Assembly (NCBI GenBank): GCA_964236535.1
Contig: CAXSEF010000096.1
Location: forward strand, 1-11,893
DNA length: 11,893 nt
Reading direction: 5' to 3'
Source: CAXSEF01 sp964236535
Lineage (GTDB): Bacteria; Pseudomonadota; Alphaproteobacteria; Acetobacterales; Acetobacteraceae
Program-made: the position numbers and the translations under genes
The notes under the pieces: model-generated
Seen by the model: only the letters and a program-made list of their open reading frames with translations
The model's database searches: none
Told to the model about the DNA's origin: nothing
Part shown: positions 1 through 7,365 of the stretch, one piece after another
How positions within the stretch are numbered: position 1 is the stretch's first letter
Layout of the letters: each line of letters opens with the position of its first letter

Positions 1-28
1 ACCCAGGCATTTCCAGCCTTGATCCCCG

Positions 29-55
29 TCACCTCACTTCAGGACCAAACACCTA
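29..55 (-). repeat. 27-bp repeat, left copy (inverted relative to right edge)
   Basis: Read on the minus strand, this segment has the core TAG-TGTTT-GTCCTG-AGTG-GGTGA. It matches 11838-11864 on the plus strand at 23 of 27 positions, with no gaps. It lies at the 3' side of the IS630-like remnant, so it may be part of that element's end or a dispersed repeat. Its function is not known to me. Confidence 0.6.
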
Positions 56-366
56 AGCAGCCATGATGATCGAGATCGCGACGCGCCAGGCGTTCTGCAT
101 CGCACGCACGGCCGTCGAGAGCGGCGAGCGACACGTTGCGGGACGGTGGTGCATGGATCGTGACGGCACGGCCTGAGATAGGATGGCGAAGGAGCGTGTT
201 CCCGTCACTGTCCGAGCGGGTAGGCGCCGTGCCGTTCAAAGCCAGTGCCCAGCGTCGTTGACCGCTTGACCGAAGGGCTCCTTCTCCGGACGAAGCGGCT
301 GAACAATGCCCCGTGCGCAACGCCAACCAGCCGGGACCGGACATCAATGGAAAGCGGCTTGCCCAT
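39..366 (-). pseudogene. IS630-family transposase N-terminal remnant
   Basis: An ATG at 366 opens the peptide MGKPLSIDVRSRLV, which is the typical start of IS630-family transposases just before the helix-turn-helix. The similarity then changes frame. A second frame downstream gives SRNVSLAALDG, which resembles the 'RPDITLEEL' segment that follows the DNA-binding domain in this family, and ends near a DHHG that resembles the family's RHGI. At least one frameshift is therefore needed, and no DDE catalytic half follows before the window edge. The element is dead. It starts 33 bp beyond the IS3 remnant, on the same strand, which suggests that one element interrupted or replaced the rest of the other. 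The start match is good; the downstream part is weaker. Confidence 0.55.
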
Positions 367-398
367 GCATGCTGGCCCCTGTCCATCACGCATGGTCA

Positions 399-632
399 AT
401 CACACGCCGCCGGCTTCGAAATTTGGGCAGCACGAGGCTTGGCGTTCTCCTTCTCCAGCTCTTTCGGCTTGCAGGCGTAGGATACGACACCTCCGTGCCG
501 CCGCACTTCTACCCCCACCTGCAGAACGTCGTGTCGCTGATGCCATGCTCGCGGCAGAGGCCGGCAGCGGTTGCACCGGCCTGATGTTCCTTCAACATGC
601 CGATGACCTGTCCCTGCGTGAACCTCGACCAC
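399..632 (-). pseudogene. IS3-family transposase OrfA remnant
   Basis: From about 628 the minus strand reads SRFTQGQVIGMLKEHQAG and then AGLCREHGISDTTF. This is the helix-turn-helix OrfA of IS3-family elements, normally 'RFTEEQIIGVLKEHQAG...LCRKHGISDATFYKW'. A TAG stop at 509-511 falls where the family has WRSKYGG, and the reading continues in frame after it as KCGGTEVS. A frameshift near 476 then leads into KELEKENAK, the leucine-zipper part of OrfA. Both lesions make the gene non-functional. No OrfB with the DDE domain follows; the IS630-like remnant begins instead. The 246 bases from 633 to the end of the phosphotransferase gene hold no gene that I can support. Confidence 0.85.
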
Positions 633-878
633 TTCTCTGTCCGGGCCCTGCTGACGGACTCTGCTTCAAACCGGAAGTATTCCAGAGTGCAGGGGCCGTC
701 GGCAGAGCCAGCGTTGCTGTAATTGAGACGAGGATCACCCCGCACGGAGCACCACCGGATCGCGTCGCCGGAGCAATCTGGAACAGCCGCGAACCGCCAA
801 TAACAGCGGCACCCAACGACTGCGGGCCCGTCACGTCCGCTGCAATCATCCTCCGGGCCCGACAGCGATGCTCGCGAC

Positions 879-1817
879 CTACACTGTCCGAAGCCAGGTT
901 TCCCAGCGAAGGTCGCGCAGCACGGAGCGTGCACGCATGTAATTCCAGACACCATACTTGAAGAAGTCGAAGTCCAGCGCCGAGACTTTGTGCTGGACCA
1001 TCGACCAGGCAGCCCATTTGAGATCGGCGAGCACCTTGTGCAGCGCCACCCTGGCGACGACGGCCGGCTCCACGCGGCCGAAGTAGTGCTCGATCAGCGC
1101 CAGCTCGGTCGGCTCGTCGAAGAACATCTCGCCGAACCAGATGCCGAGATCGTAGCAGCGGTCATTGTTCGAGGCATGCTCGTAGTCGATCAGCATGATC
1201 GTGCCGGCGTCGTCGCGCATGAAGTTGCCGGCCATCGGGTCGTTGAAGCAGGGCACAAGATCGAGCCCGGATGCCTCCAGCGCGGCGCGGGCGCAGCGAT
1301 ACTGCGCGTCGAGCTCGTCATGGTCCGGCGGCACCCAGCCGCCCAGCGCGGCCACCTGTTCGACATGCTCGTCGATCATGTCGAACACGGTCTTGGTCAG
1401 GATCAGCGCCTCGCCCCCATGCAGGCGGCGGTAGAGGTCGAGCGCAGTGCGGCACAGCGCCAGGTCGCGGAAGTCGGCGTGGGTGCAGGAGCGCCGGCTC
1501 TCGATGAAGTCGGTGATTTCGATGCCGTCGGCGGCAAGGTCGTCGTGGACGCGCGGCCCGATCCCGAGGCGGGCGCCCTTGCGGCTCGCGTCCATCGCAG
1601 CCGCGCGGTCGATGAACATCTCCGTTCCCTTGCCAGGAATCTTGACGAAGAAACGGCCGGCAAGCCCCTCGACCGAGACGCGCCAGTTGGCGTTGCTGAT
1701 CCCGCCGGTCACCGGCGCGTAGCGCAGCGCGCGGCCCTGCCAAGCTGGGACACGCTGCGCCGCCGCCTCCAGGTCGTGCTCCGCGGCGCTTTCGGCCTCA
1801 CCCAGCATACGGTCCAT
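879..1817 (-). CDS. Choline kinase/APH-like phosphotransferase (copy 1)
   Basis: A 312-residue protein of the choline/ethanolamine kinase and aminoglycoside phosphotransferase superfamily, expected to be a cytosolic ATP-dependent kinase of a small hydroxyl compound. Visible landmarks are the ATP loop TGGISNANWRV (about 37-47), the ATP-lysine in FVKI (K59), the catalytic loop PCFNDPMAGNF (189-199, D193 as base, N198) and the metal-binding LIDYEHASNN (209-218, D211). The usual His of the HND catalytic motif is Phe here. The ending, with FFKYGVWNYMRAR, matches the end of the neighbouring kinase (LEFLKYGEWRLLRCR), so the two are paralogues. The ATG at 1817 has a GAGG about nine bases upstream; Met4 is an alternative. 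The frame is intact although the upstream genes are broken. The substrate is not predictable from sequence. Confidence 0.85.
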   Translation of the reverse strand: MDRMLGEAESAAEHDLEAAAQRVPAWQGRALRYAPVTGGISNANWRVSVEGLAGRFFVKIPGKGTEMFIDRAAAMDASRKGARLGIGPRVHDDLAADGIEITDFIESRRSCTHADFRDLALCRTALDLYRRLHGGEALILTKTVFDMIDEHVEQVAALGGWVPPDHDELDAQYRCARAALEASGLDLVPCFNDPMAGNFMRDDAGTIMLIDYEHASNNDRCYDLGIWFGEMFFDEPTELALIEHYFGRVEPAVVARVALHKVLADLKWAAWSMVQHKVSALDFDFFKYGVWNYMRARSVLRDLRWETWLRTV

Positions 1818-1979
1818 GCATTCTGCCTCAGAGCGTCGTGGAAGCGGATGGTATCATCCCGGCGGCCATAGGCTGCAGGGCAAGCAAGGCTGGGCTTTCC
1901 CTTTGCCCGCATTCGAACGGCCCAAGCGAGGCCGTCAGAGTCTTGCGCGGGCTACGCCCAGATCCACCAAGAGCCTGAG

Positions 1980-2057
1980 GCCTTTGGAAACCCTTTCCCT
2001 AAGTATAGGGATTCCAAAGGCTCGGCCTTTGGCGGAGTCCAGAGGCAGAGCCTCTGG
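1980..2057 (-). repeat. REP-like palindromic repeat cluster between kinase genes
   Basis: Three palindromic units lie in the 274-bp gap between the two kinases. CCAGAGGC-AGA-GCCTCTGG (2039-2057) and CCAAAGGC-TCG-GCCTTTGG (2014-2032) are perfect 8-bp hairpins with 3-base loops. A wider arm pair, GCCTTTGGAA (1980-1989) and TTCCAAAGGC (2012-2021), encloses CCCTA/TAGGG (1997-2001/2006-2010). A related sequence sits at 11787-11832. This looks like a dispersed intergenic repeat, not a simple terminator, since no T-run follows. The hairpins could still affect transcript stability between the genes. Confidence 0.8.
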
Positions 2058-2091
2058 CCTTGCTTGCCTAGCCGCCCAAGCACCCCGGACG

Positions 2092-3027
2092 CTACAACTG
2101 GTGCAGCCGCTCGGCAAAGCCTGGCTCGCGCAGCGCCATCCGGCAGCGCAGCAGCCGCCATTCGCCATATTTCAGGAATTCGAGGTCGCGCCGCGGCGAG
2201 GTCGCCGACAGGATCAGTCCCTGCAGGCCCCACAACAGGTCGTCCGCCACGGCATAGGCGCGGCAGCGATTGAGCACCCGCGCGTCGCAGTTCCCCTCCG
2301 CCATCTCGATGCCGGAGCGCCAGCCGAGCTCGTCGTCGTGCGCCTCGTTGAGCAGCACGGCGAGATCGTAGTGCGGGTCGGCCTGGCCTGCACAGTCGAA
2401 ATCGGCGAGCAGGACCCGCCCGTCCGGCGCGAGCAGGATGTTGGAGGCCTGACCGTCGTTGTGGCACGCCGCTAGATCGTGCCCGGCCGCACCCAGCGCC
2501 GCCGCGATGGTTTCGACCGATCGCAGCAGCTCCGCCGCGTCCGAGGGCAGTGCCACCGCCGTGTCGTGCGCCAGCCGGGCGCAGCGTCGCACCCGGGCGA
2601 ACACGTCCCAGACCCGGGCCAGCGCCGGCCCGCGGCGCAGCGCCGCCTTTGCCGCGATCGCCGCCTGAAGCACGTCGGCGCGCCGCAGGTCGTCCAGCCG
2701 TGCGCCGCGCCAGGGCGGCGGCAGGCAGGCGAGGCCGAGGGCGTCGTGCTGCGGCAGGAAGAACTCCACCGCCGGGGCGATCCCTGCCCGGGCGCCCGCG
2801 CGGGCGCCGGCATGGGCTGCCTCGGCGTCGACGAACGGCACCATCTCGGGGTGCAGGACCTTGAGGAACAGCACGTCAGGCATACCGTCCGCGCCGACGA
2901 CCCAGTTCGACCAGTCGACGGCCTGGCACATCGGCGAGGCCACCGGTGCCACGCCGGGCCGCCAGCGCAGTCCGCTACGGCCGGCCAACGGCGAGTCCGC
3001 GAGGATCGCCGCCACGTCCGCCGTCAT
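2092..3027 (-). CDS. Choline kinase/APH-like phosphotransferase (copy 2)
   Basis: A 311-residue kinase of the same superfamily as the gene at 879-1817, with a complete catalytic set: ATP-lysine in LFLKV (K56), the Brenner-type motif CHNDGQASNILL (H189, D191, N196) and the metal-binding ADFDCAG (D209). I chose the ATG at 3027, not an upstream in-frame ATG at 3063, because its ATGA overlaps the TGA stop of the hydrolase gene. This is the classic translational-coupling layout. The hydrolase is now frameshifted, so coupling would bring few ribosomes to this start and expression may be reduced. Its place after an amidohydrolase and a peptide-type transporter suggests a role in use or detoxification of an imported compound. 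That is inference; the substrate is unknown. Confidence 0.85.
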   Translation of the reverse strand: MTADVAAILADSPLAGRSGLRWRPGVAPVASPMCQAVDWSNWVVGADGMPDVLFLKVLHPEMVPFVDAEAAHAGARAGARAGIAPAVEFFLPQHDALGLACLPPPWRGARLDDLRRADVLQAAIAAKAALRRGPALARVWDVFARVRRCARLAHDTAVALPSDAAELLRSVETIAAALGAAGHDLAACHNDGQASNILLAPDGRVLLADFDCAGQADPHYDLAVLLNEAHDDELGWRSGIEMAEGNCDARVLNRCRAYAVADDLLWGLQGLILSATSPRRDLEFLKYGEWRLLRCRMALREPGFAERLHQL

Positions 3028-4305
3028 GCGCCGTTGCCGATCGCCGCAAGCCCGTCGCGGCACAGCCGCCCCAGCATGCGGGCCAGCAGCTTCGCACCCA
3101 GCTCCAGATCCTCGGGGCGGGTGAACTCCGACGGGTGATGGCAGACGCCGCCGACGCTGGGCACGACGAGCACCACCGACGGGCAGAGCGGGATCATCGA
3201 GATCGCGTCATGCGCGGCGATGGTATCGAGGCGGGCGGTGGCGACACCCAGGGCCTGCGCCTCCATGGTTGCGAGCGCCACCAGCCCTCGTCGAAGAAGC
3301 CCGCAGGCCGGCGGTCGACGAAGCGGGCCTCGTGCCGCACCCGCGCCTCCGCTGCGGCCGCCTCGGCGTGAGCCAGCATCTCGCGCTCCGCCCAGTCCAG
3401 CACCGCCTGGTCAGGCGAGCACAGCTCGATCAACAGCACCGCCTCGCCCGGCACGACGTTGGGCGAGTTCGGCCGCACCTCCAGCCGTCCGACCGAGCTG
3501 TGCAGCAGGCCGTCGCACCGATCCGGCAGCGTGCCGATCGCGGCGATCAGGTGGGCCGCTCCAAGCAGCGCGTCGTGGCGCTCGGCCATCGGCGTCGGCC
3601 CGGTGTGCGCCTGCGCGCCGACCATGGCGAGCCGGTACTTGACCGCCCCCCAGTGCCGAGTGATCGCGCCGAACCGCCCGCCCGCTCGAGCACCGAGCCG
3701 CACTCGACGTGCAGCTCGACGTAGGCCTGCGGCGGGGAGAACACGCCGCGGCCCGCGTAGCCGATCGCCTCGAGCGCGTCCGCCACGCTCACCCCGTCCC
3801 CGTCGCGGCGCCCGAGCGCATCCGGCAGGTCCATCAGCCCGGCGAATACGGCGCTGCCGAGCAGGCTGGGCTGGAAGCGCGCGCCCTCCTCGTTGGTCCA
3901 GTTCACCACGGCCAGGTTGCAGCGCGGTGCCACACCCTCGGACCGCACCCGGTCGCGCACCGCCTCGCAGGCCACCACCACGCCGTATGCGCCATCGAAG
4001 CGTCCACCCTGCGGCTGGCTGTCCAGGTGCGAGCCGGTCATCACCACCGAAGCGTCCGGACCCACCCAATCCAGCAGGCCGAACATGTTGCCCATGGCGT
4101 CGACCGTCACCTGCAGGCCCTGCGCCGCCATCCAGCCGGCCAGGTGGTCGCGCGCGGCCCTGTCCTCGCCCGACAGGTCAGCCGGTGCATGCCGCCCGCG
4201 GCGGTCCCGCCATGGGCGACGAAGTCGTCCATCAGGTCATGCAGGAGCACTGCGTCGGTCAGGGCGCCCCGCCCGTCCGGCGTCCTCGCGTCTGGCATCG
4301 TCTTG
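3024..4305 (-). pseudogene. M20-family amidohydrolase (N-carbamoyl-amino-acid hydrolase/allantoate amidohydrolase type), frameshifted
   Basis: The family homology runs through four reading segments. Segment 1 (about 4275-4182) holds LLHDLMDDFVAHGGTAAGG. Segment 2 (about 4181-3685) holds the zinc-site motifs GSHLDSQPQGGRFDGAYG and NWTNEEGARF, then ELHVECGSVLE. Segment 3 (about 3680-3288) holds VGAQAHTGPTPMAERHDAL. Segment 4 (about 3287-3024) holds AHDAISMIPLCPSV and CHHPSEFT. Single-base frameshifts fall near 4180, near 3680 in a GGGCGGGCGG run, and near 3288. Apart from these, the metal and substrate residues of the family are present (the usual ELHIEQG has Cys for Gln), so decay is recent or the shifts are sequencing errors in GC-runs. 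Intact relatives hydrolyse N-carbamoyl amino acids or allantoate. The stop overlaps the next kinase gene by four bases. Confidence 0.85.
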
Positions 4306-4344
4306 TCTGGCATCGTCTCTCGCAGGGCTGGGTCTCTCGCAGGG
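4291..4344. repeat. Two adjacent tandem duplications at a gene junction
   Basis: TCTGGCATCGTCT occurs at 4291-4303 and again at 4306-4318, a 15-bp period. GTCTCTCGCAGGG occurs at 4315-4327 and 4332-4344, a 17-bp period. They sit exactly where homology to the ABC ATPase stops and that to the hydrolase begins, and look like a scar of slippage or of a deletion. Confidence 0.8.
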
Positions 4345-5880
4345 ATCGTAGACCACGCTGTCGGTGTCGGCGACCTCGACCATCTTGCCGAGATACGTCA
4401 CCGCAATGCGGGTGCACACCCTGCGCACCATCGCCAGGTCGTGCGAGATGAACAGGTAGGTCAACCCGTGCTTGGCCTGCAGCCGCTCGAACAGCGCCAA
4501 CAGCCGCGACTGCTCGACCGGGCCGAGCGCGGAGAGCGTCTCGTCCAGGATCACCAGACGCGGCTCCAGCACCAGCGCCCGCGCGATGTTCACCCGCTGT
4601 CGCTGCCCCGCGCTAATGCCCACCGGCAGGCGGTCGGCATCCTCGGGCGACAGCCCCACCTCGGCCATCACGTCGCGCACCCGAGACGCGATCTCCCGGC
4701 GCCCGACCCGTGCACCGCGAGGCCCACGCCGATGCTGCGCCTGATTGTCAGATGCGGCGGGATACAGCTACACGGGTCCTGCAGCAGCAGCTGGAGCCGC
4801 GTCGCATCGCGAGACGCTCGCGTCGATCCATGGCCCAGACGTCGTGCCCCTCGAACAGGATCCAGCCCTGGTCCGGCGCCTCTACCTACGAGAGCAGGCG
4901 CGACAGCGTGGACTTGCCGCAGCCGGACTCGCCGACCAGGCTGAAATTCTTGCCTTGGAACACGTCGAAGCTGACGCCGCGCACCGCCTGCACGTCCTGG
5001 CGGGCAAACAGCCGCGCGCGGTTCTTGACGTGGTAGGTCTTGGTGACGTCGACGACCTCCAGGATCTTGCGCGGGTCGTGCTCGCGCGGTGGCGGGTCGG
5101 CCTCGCCGGTCCAAATGCGCGGCGTGCGGGCGACGAGCTGCCGCGCCGCCGCGGGCCGGGGCTGGCCCACCAGGCTGCCCGAATCGCAGCACTCGACGAT
5201 GCGGCCCTGCGCCAGCACCGCGACCTCGTCGGCCATCCCGGCGATGGAGGGCACCAAGGTGCTGATGAACACGATGGCGATGGACATGCGGGCGCGCAGT
5301 TCGCGCAGCAGGCGGACGATCTGGGCCGCGACGGTCACATCGAGCGGCTGGATGATGTTATCGCAGATCAGCAGGTCCGGCTTGGTGACCATCGCGTCGA
5401 CGATCACCGCGCGCTGCAGCATGCCGCTGGAATACTGGTTGGGAACTCGCGGTAGCGCTGCGCCGCCGACGGGATGCGCACTGCGTCGAGCAGCGCCACC
5501 ACGCGTCGCTGCGCCTGTGCCATTTCGATCCCGGGGCTCACGGCGTGCAGCTTTTCGGCGATCCGCACGCCGACCGGCAGCCTCGGATCGAACGCGCTGC
5601 CCGGTTCGGCGCCGATGAAGCCGATGCGCACCCGCGCGCCGCGCGCCACCGCCAGGCTGAGCAGGTCGCGGCCCCGGTAGCGGATGGTCCCGCCGGTCAC
5701 CGTCAGCGGCGTCGGCACCCAGCCGATCATCGCGCGCGCCAGCGTCGTCTTGCCGGACGCGCTCTCGCACAGAATGCCGAGCACGCGGTCGCTGCGAATC
5801 TCGATGTCGCGGCCAGAAGCCGACGTCGAGACAGAGCGTGCATGTGGTCCTCGAGCTTGACAGCAAGGTCATCCAAAGTC
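4345..5880 (-). pseudogene. Fused two-domain oligopeptide-type ABC transporter ATPase, multiply disrupted
   Basis: Two nucleotide-binding domains in one polypeptide, of the Dpp/Opp/Gsi importer class. NBD1: DIEIRSDRVLG, Walker A CESASGKTT (first Gly is Cys), signature region QYSSGMLQRA, Walker B region LLICDNIIQPLDVT with Asn for the catalytic Glu, and FISTLVPS where the switch His should be. NBD2: VGESGCGKSTLSRLL (Walker A, intact), Q-loop QLLLQDPCS, signature SAGQRQRVNIARAL, Walker B RLVILDETLSALG (D-loop Asp is Gly), and LFISHDLAMV with the switch His. Lesions are a frameshift near 5443, an in-frame TAG just after NBD2 Walker A (near 4889), frameshifts near 4800 and 4690, and loss of the C-terminus after YDP at about 4345. 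No permease or binding-protein genes are in the window. The N-terminal boundary is approximate. Confidence 0.85.
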
Positions 5881-6154
5881 GCTGTGACTGATGCATCGCC
5901 TCTGGAGGAACCGACGGTCGTTAACTGCCGCCGCGATATGCCGCACGCGCCGTCAACCTACGCACATCGTCGCATCGTCGCATCGCCCAGATCGGCGCTC
6001 ATGCGGGGCCACGCGCCGTCACCCGGCGGGCGAACCCGGTGCAGGAACCAACCATCTCGCCTGGCTGAGGCGATGTTCAGCCCTCTCCTGTCCCTGCGAG
6101 AATGCCCGGGGTGAGTTGGGCTGCGAACGATGAACAAGGCCGGCGAGAACCGGA
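5881..6154. other. Gene-poor stretch between ABC pseudogene and IS630 fragment
   Basis: No coding sequence here has convincing family similarity. The right part, from about 5990, may be a more decayed upstream portion of the IS630 fragment that is recognisable from 6155 on. I could not align it with confidence. With the fragment itself, the gap between the ABC remnant and the next intact gene is about 435 bases. Confidence 0.4.
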
Positions 6155-6288
6155 GCCTTGCGCCTGTGCGGCATGACTGGAACGATGATTCTGGACGGGC
6201 CGATGAACCGGGCAGCGTTCCAGGCCATGTCGAGCACATCGCGACGACGGGAACCGCGCCCTGGCTGCAGCCGCCAGCAATGCGCTAG
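6155..6288 (+). pseudogene. IS630-family transposase central fragment
   Basis: The plus strand reads LRLCGMTGTMILDGPMNRAAFQA, matching the segment between the first and second catalytic Asp of IS630-family transposases, usually 'LR..GM.APMVLDGP(I/M)N...F.AYV'. After a frameshift, HVEHIATTG continues in place of 'YVEQVLAPT'. Neither the first (DETW) nor the second (MDN) catalytic block is readable, so this is a short dead fragment. It ends about 30 bp before the first gene of the ATPase module and is oriented opposite to the IS630 N-terminal remnant at 39-366. Confidence 0.6.
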
Positions 6289-6316
6289 TGTCCCGTCTCT
6301 GCATCGGGAGAGCAGC

Positions 6317-6769
6317 GTGGCGCTGGCAGATTTGGTCAAAGGCAACTTGGCGGTGGCAGCCGTACTGGGCACTACGGCAATGATACTGCCGCGCGTGCTG
6401 CCCCATCTGTCGCCGCGGCTGCGCGCGGCGGTAAAGGCCGGCGTCTCTCTGTTTCTCGAGTCCCAGGCCGAGGCCGAGGGTGGCATCATCGAGCGCCTCG
6501 CCGAAACCGCGCTGCGCAACGTGCTGGGCAGCCTTGGTACCGGTTCGGGACTGGAGCAGCAACGAGCCGCGGATGAGGCGGTCGAGACGTTCAAGCGCAC
6601 CGCCCGGCGTCGGGCCAGGCGCACTGCTGAGGACGGGCCCGCGCACCGCGCGCACTACCAGCGCCACATCGCCGCCTTGCGACGCGCGCTCGCGGGCGAG
6701 CAGGCGCGGCACATCGGCGACAAGGCGACTGCGCTGCAACGGATCGCGCTCGGCCTCGATCCATGCTGA
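6317..6769 (+). CDS. Small membrane-anchored protein, distant DUF5132-like
   Basis: A 150-residue protein starting at GTG 6317, with GGGAG six bases upstream. The longer in-frame start at 6158 would translate through transposase remnant and is rejected. It opens MALADLVKGN, then has one hydrophobic segment (about 11-31), a PRLRAAVKAG patch (33-42), and a Glu/Ala-rich stretch ending in IIERLAETAL (57-66). The same order (hydrophobic segment, PxxRxAxKxG, charged LAEA/VAEA helix) is seen in the DUF5132 proteins at 6991 and 10927, but identity is low. Beyond residue 80 it has a basic helical tail (KRTARRRARR) with several His (110, 113, 117, 132) and a C-terminal Cys, absent from the shorter relatives. 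Its function is unknown. Location suggests an accessory role to the ATPase. Confidence 0.7.
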   Translation: MALADLVKGNLAVAAVLGTTAMILPRVLPHLSPRLRAAVKAGVSLFLESQAEAEGGIIERLAETALRNVLGSLGTGSGLEQQRAADEAVETFKRTARRRARRTAEDGPAHRAHYQRHIAALRRALAGEQARHIGDKATALQRIALGLDPC

Positions 6770-6892
6770 GATCGCACGCATCGGCATTGTCCCGCAGCAG
6801 CGCTTCGGCAAGACATGCATCCGGCGCGGCAAAGCCGAACCGGCCCGCCGTTACCGGCAGATAACGCCGCTGTCGATCGCGCCCGGGCCTCG

Positions 6893-6915
6893 TTCGCCCT
6901 TTCTCAGCGGGCGAA
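6893..6915. promoter_or_regulatory. Inverted repeat upstream of the DUF5132 gene, possible operator
   Basis: TTCGCCC (6893-6899) and GGGCGAA (6909-6915) are perfect 7-bp arms around a 9-base centre. A TATGGT at 6922-6927 could be a -10 box, with a poor -35 (TTTCTC, 6900-6905) inside the repeat. This would place a repressor-type site over the promoter, 76 bases before the gene at 6991. It is a candidate only; no known regulator motif is recognised. Confidence 0.3.
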
Positions 6916-6990
6916 CTCGGGTATGGTGCGGCACTTTTTATGCGTGAATTGGCAGTCCGGCGGCAGGCGCCAACACAGGAGACCAGAGGC

Positions 6991-7284
6991 ATGGCTTTCT
7001 TCGACGACATGTTCAAGGGCGGCAACATCGTTACCGGGCTCGCGATCGCGGTGGGCACCGCGGTACTCGTCCCGGTGCTGCGTCCCGCAGCGACAACCAT
7101 GCTTCGCCCAGCCGCCAAGGCGATGATCAAGGGTGGCATCGTCGCCTATGACTGGGGACGCCAAGCCGTAGCCCAGGTCGGCGAAGCGACGAGCGACATG
7201 GTCGCCGAGGCGCGTCTGGATGCCAAACACGCCGAAGCCACGACCGGTGAAGTCGCGCCCCACGACGCAGTGCTGCCCGCCTGA
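6991..7284 (+). CDS. DUF5132 family protein, candidate ATPase accessory factor
   Basis: A 97-residue protein starting at ATG 6991, with AGGAGA eight bases upstream; an earlier in-frame ATG at 6940 lacks a good site. It starts MAFFDDMFKGGNIVTG, has one membrane segment (about 12-31), then RPAAKAMIKGG (39-49), AYDWGR, and an acidic amphipathic helix with MVAEARLDAKHAEA (70-83), ending with GEVAPHD. This is the DUF5132 pattern. Family function is not established to my knowledge. The plan (N-terminal membrane anchor plus Glu/Ala-rich tail, next to a P-type ATPase) resembles mycobacterial PacL (DUF1490) proteins that cluster with Ctp pumps. The ATPase gene follows after 81 bases on the same strand, so co-transcription is likely. 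It aligns with the protein at 10927-10667 at about 29 of 68 positions by hand count. Confidence 0.85.
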   Translation: MAFFDDMFKGGNIVTGLAIAVGTAVLVPVLRPAATTMLRPAAKAMIKGGIVAYDWGRQAVAQVGEATSDMVAEARLDAKHAEATTGEVAPHDAVLPA

Positions 7285-7297
7285 GCAGAGGTTCGGT

Positions 7298-7349
7298 CGT
7301 GCCGTCTCCGCAACCAGCACGTCCGTGCCGCGCACGGCGACGGTTGCGG
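7298..7349 (+). promoter_or_regulatory. Nested inverted repeats directly before the ATPase RBS
   Basis: An outer perfect 8-bp pair, CCGCAACC (7308-7315) and GGTTGCGG (7342-7349), encloses an inner perfect hairpin CCGTGC-CGC-GCACGG (7323-7337). The AAGGG at 7351-7355, a likely ribosome-binding site for the TTG at 7366, starts two bases after the outer stem. The five-base blocks CGTGC, GCACG, CGTGC, GCACG occur in alternation (7298, 7317, 7324, 7332), allowing mutually exclusive pairings. There is no T-run, so it is not a plain intrinsic terminator. Confidence 0.5.
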
Positions 7350-7365
7350 CAAGGGCCTACCCGTC

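Noticed and set aside
509..955. Single 148-aa protein containing the IS3 OrfA domain
   Set aside because: Only the last 39 residues match OrfA. The upstream part is element leader and intergenic sequence, and the frame ends at a stop inside the domain.
990..1871. Long plus-strand open frame of 293 codons over the first kinase
   Set aside because: It is antisense to a well-supported kinase and has no recognisable motif. Such frames are common opposite GC-rich genes.
1980..2057. CRISPR-like array
   Set aside because: The palindromic units are not evenly spaced direct repeats and have no spacers; they fit a REP-like element.
3709..4944. Plus-strand open frame of 411 codons
   Set aside because: It spans two minus-strand pseudogenes with clear family motifs. 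The predicted product is His/Arg/Ala-rich low-complexity sequence typical of a shadow frame.
6158..6316. N-terminal extension of the 6317 gene from ATG 6158
   Set aside because: The extra 53 residues encode transposase-like LRLCGMTGTMILDGPMN followed by frameshifted remnant, so the GTG at 6317 with GGGAG is the better start.
6077..6832. Minus-strand open frame of 251 codons over the 6317 gene
   Set aside because: No family motif, and it crosses the IS630 fragment. The plus-strand gene has a good ribosome site and a membrane-anchor pattern like its neighbours.
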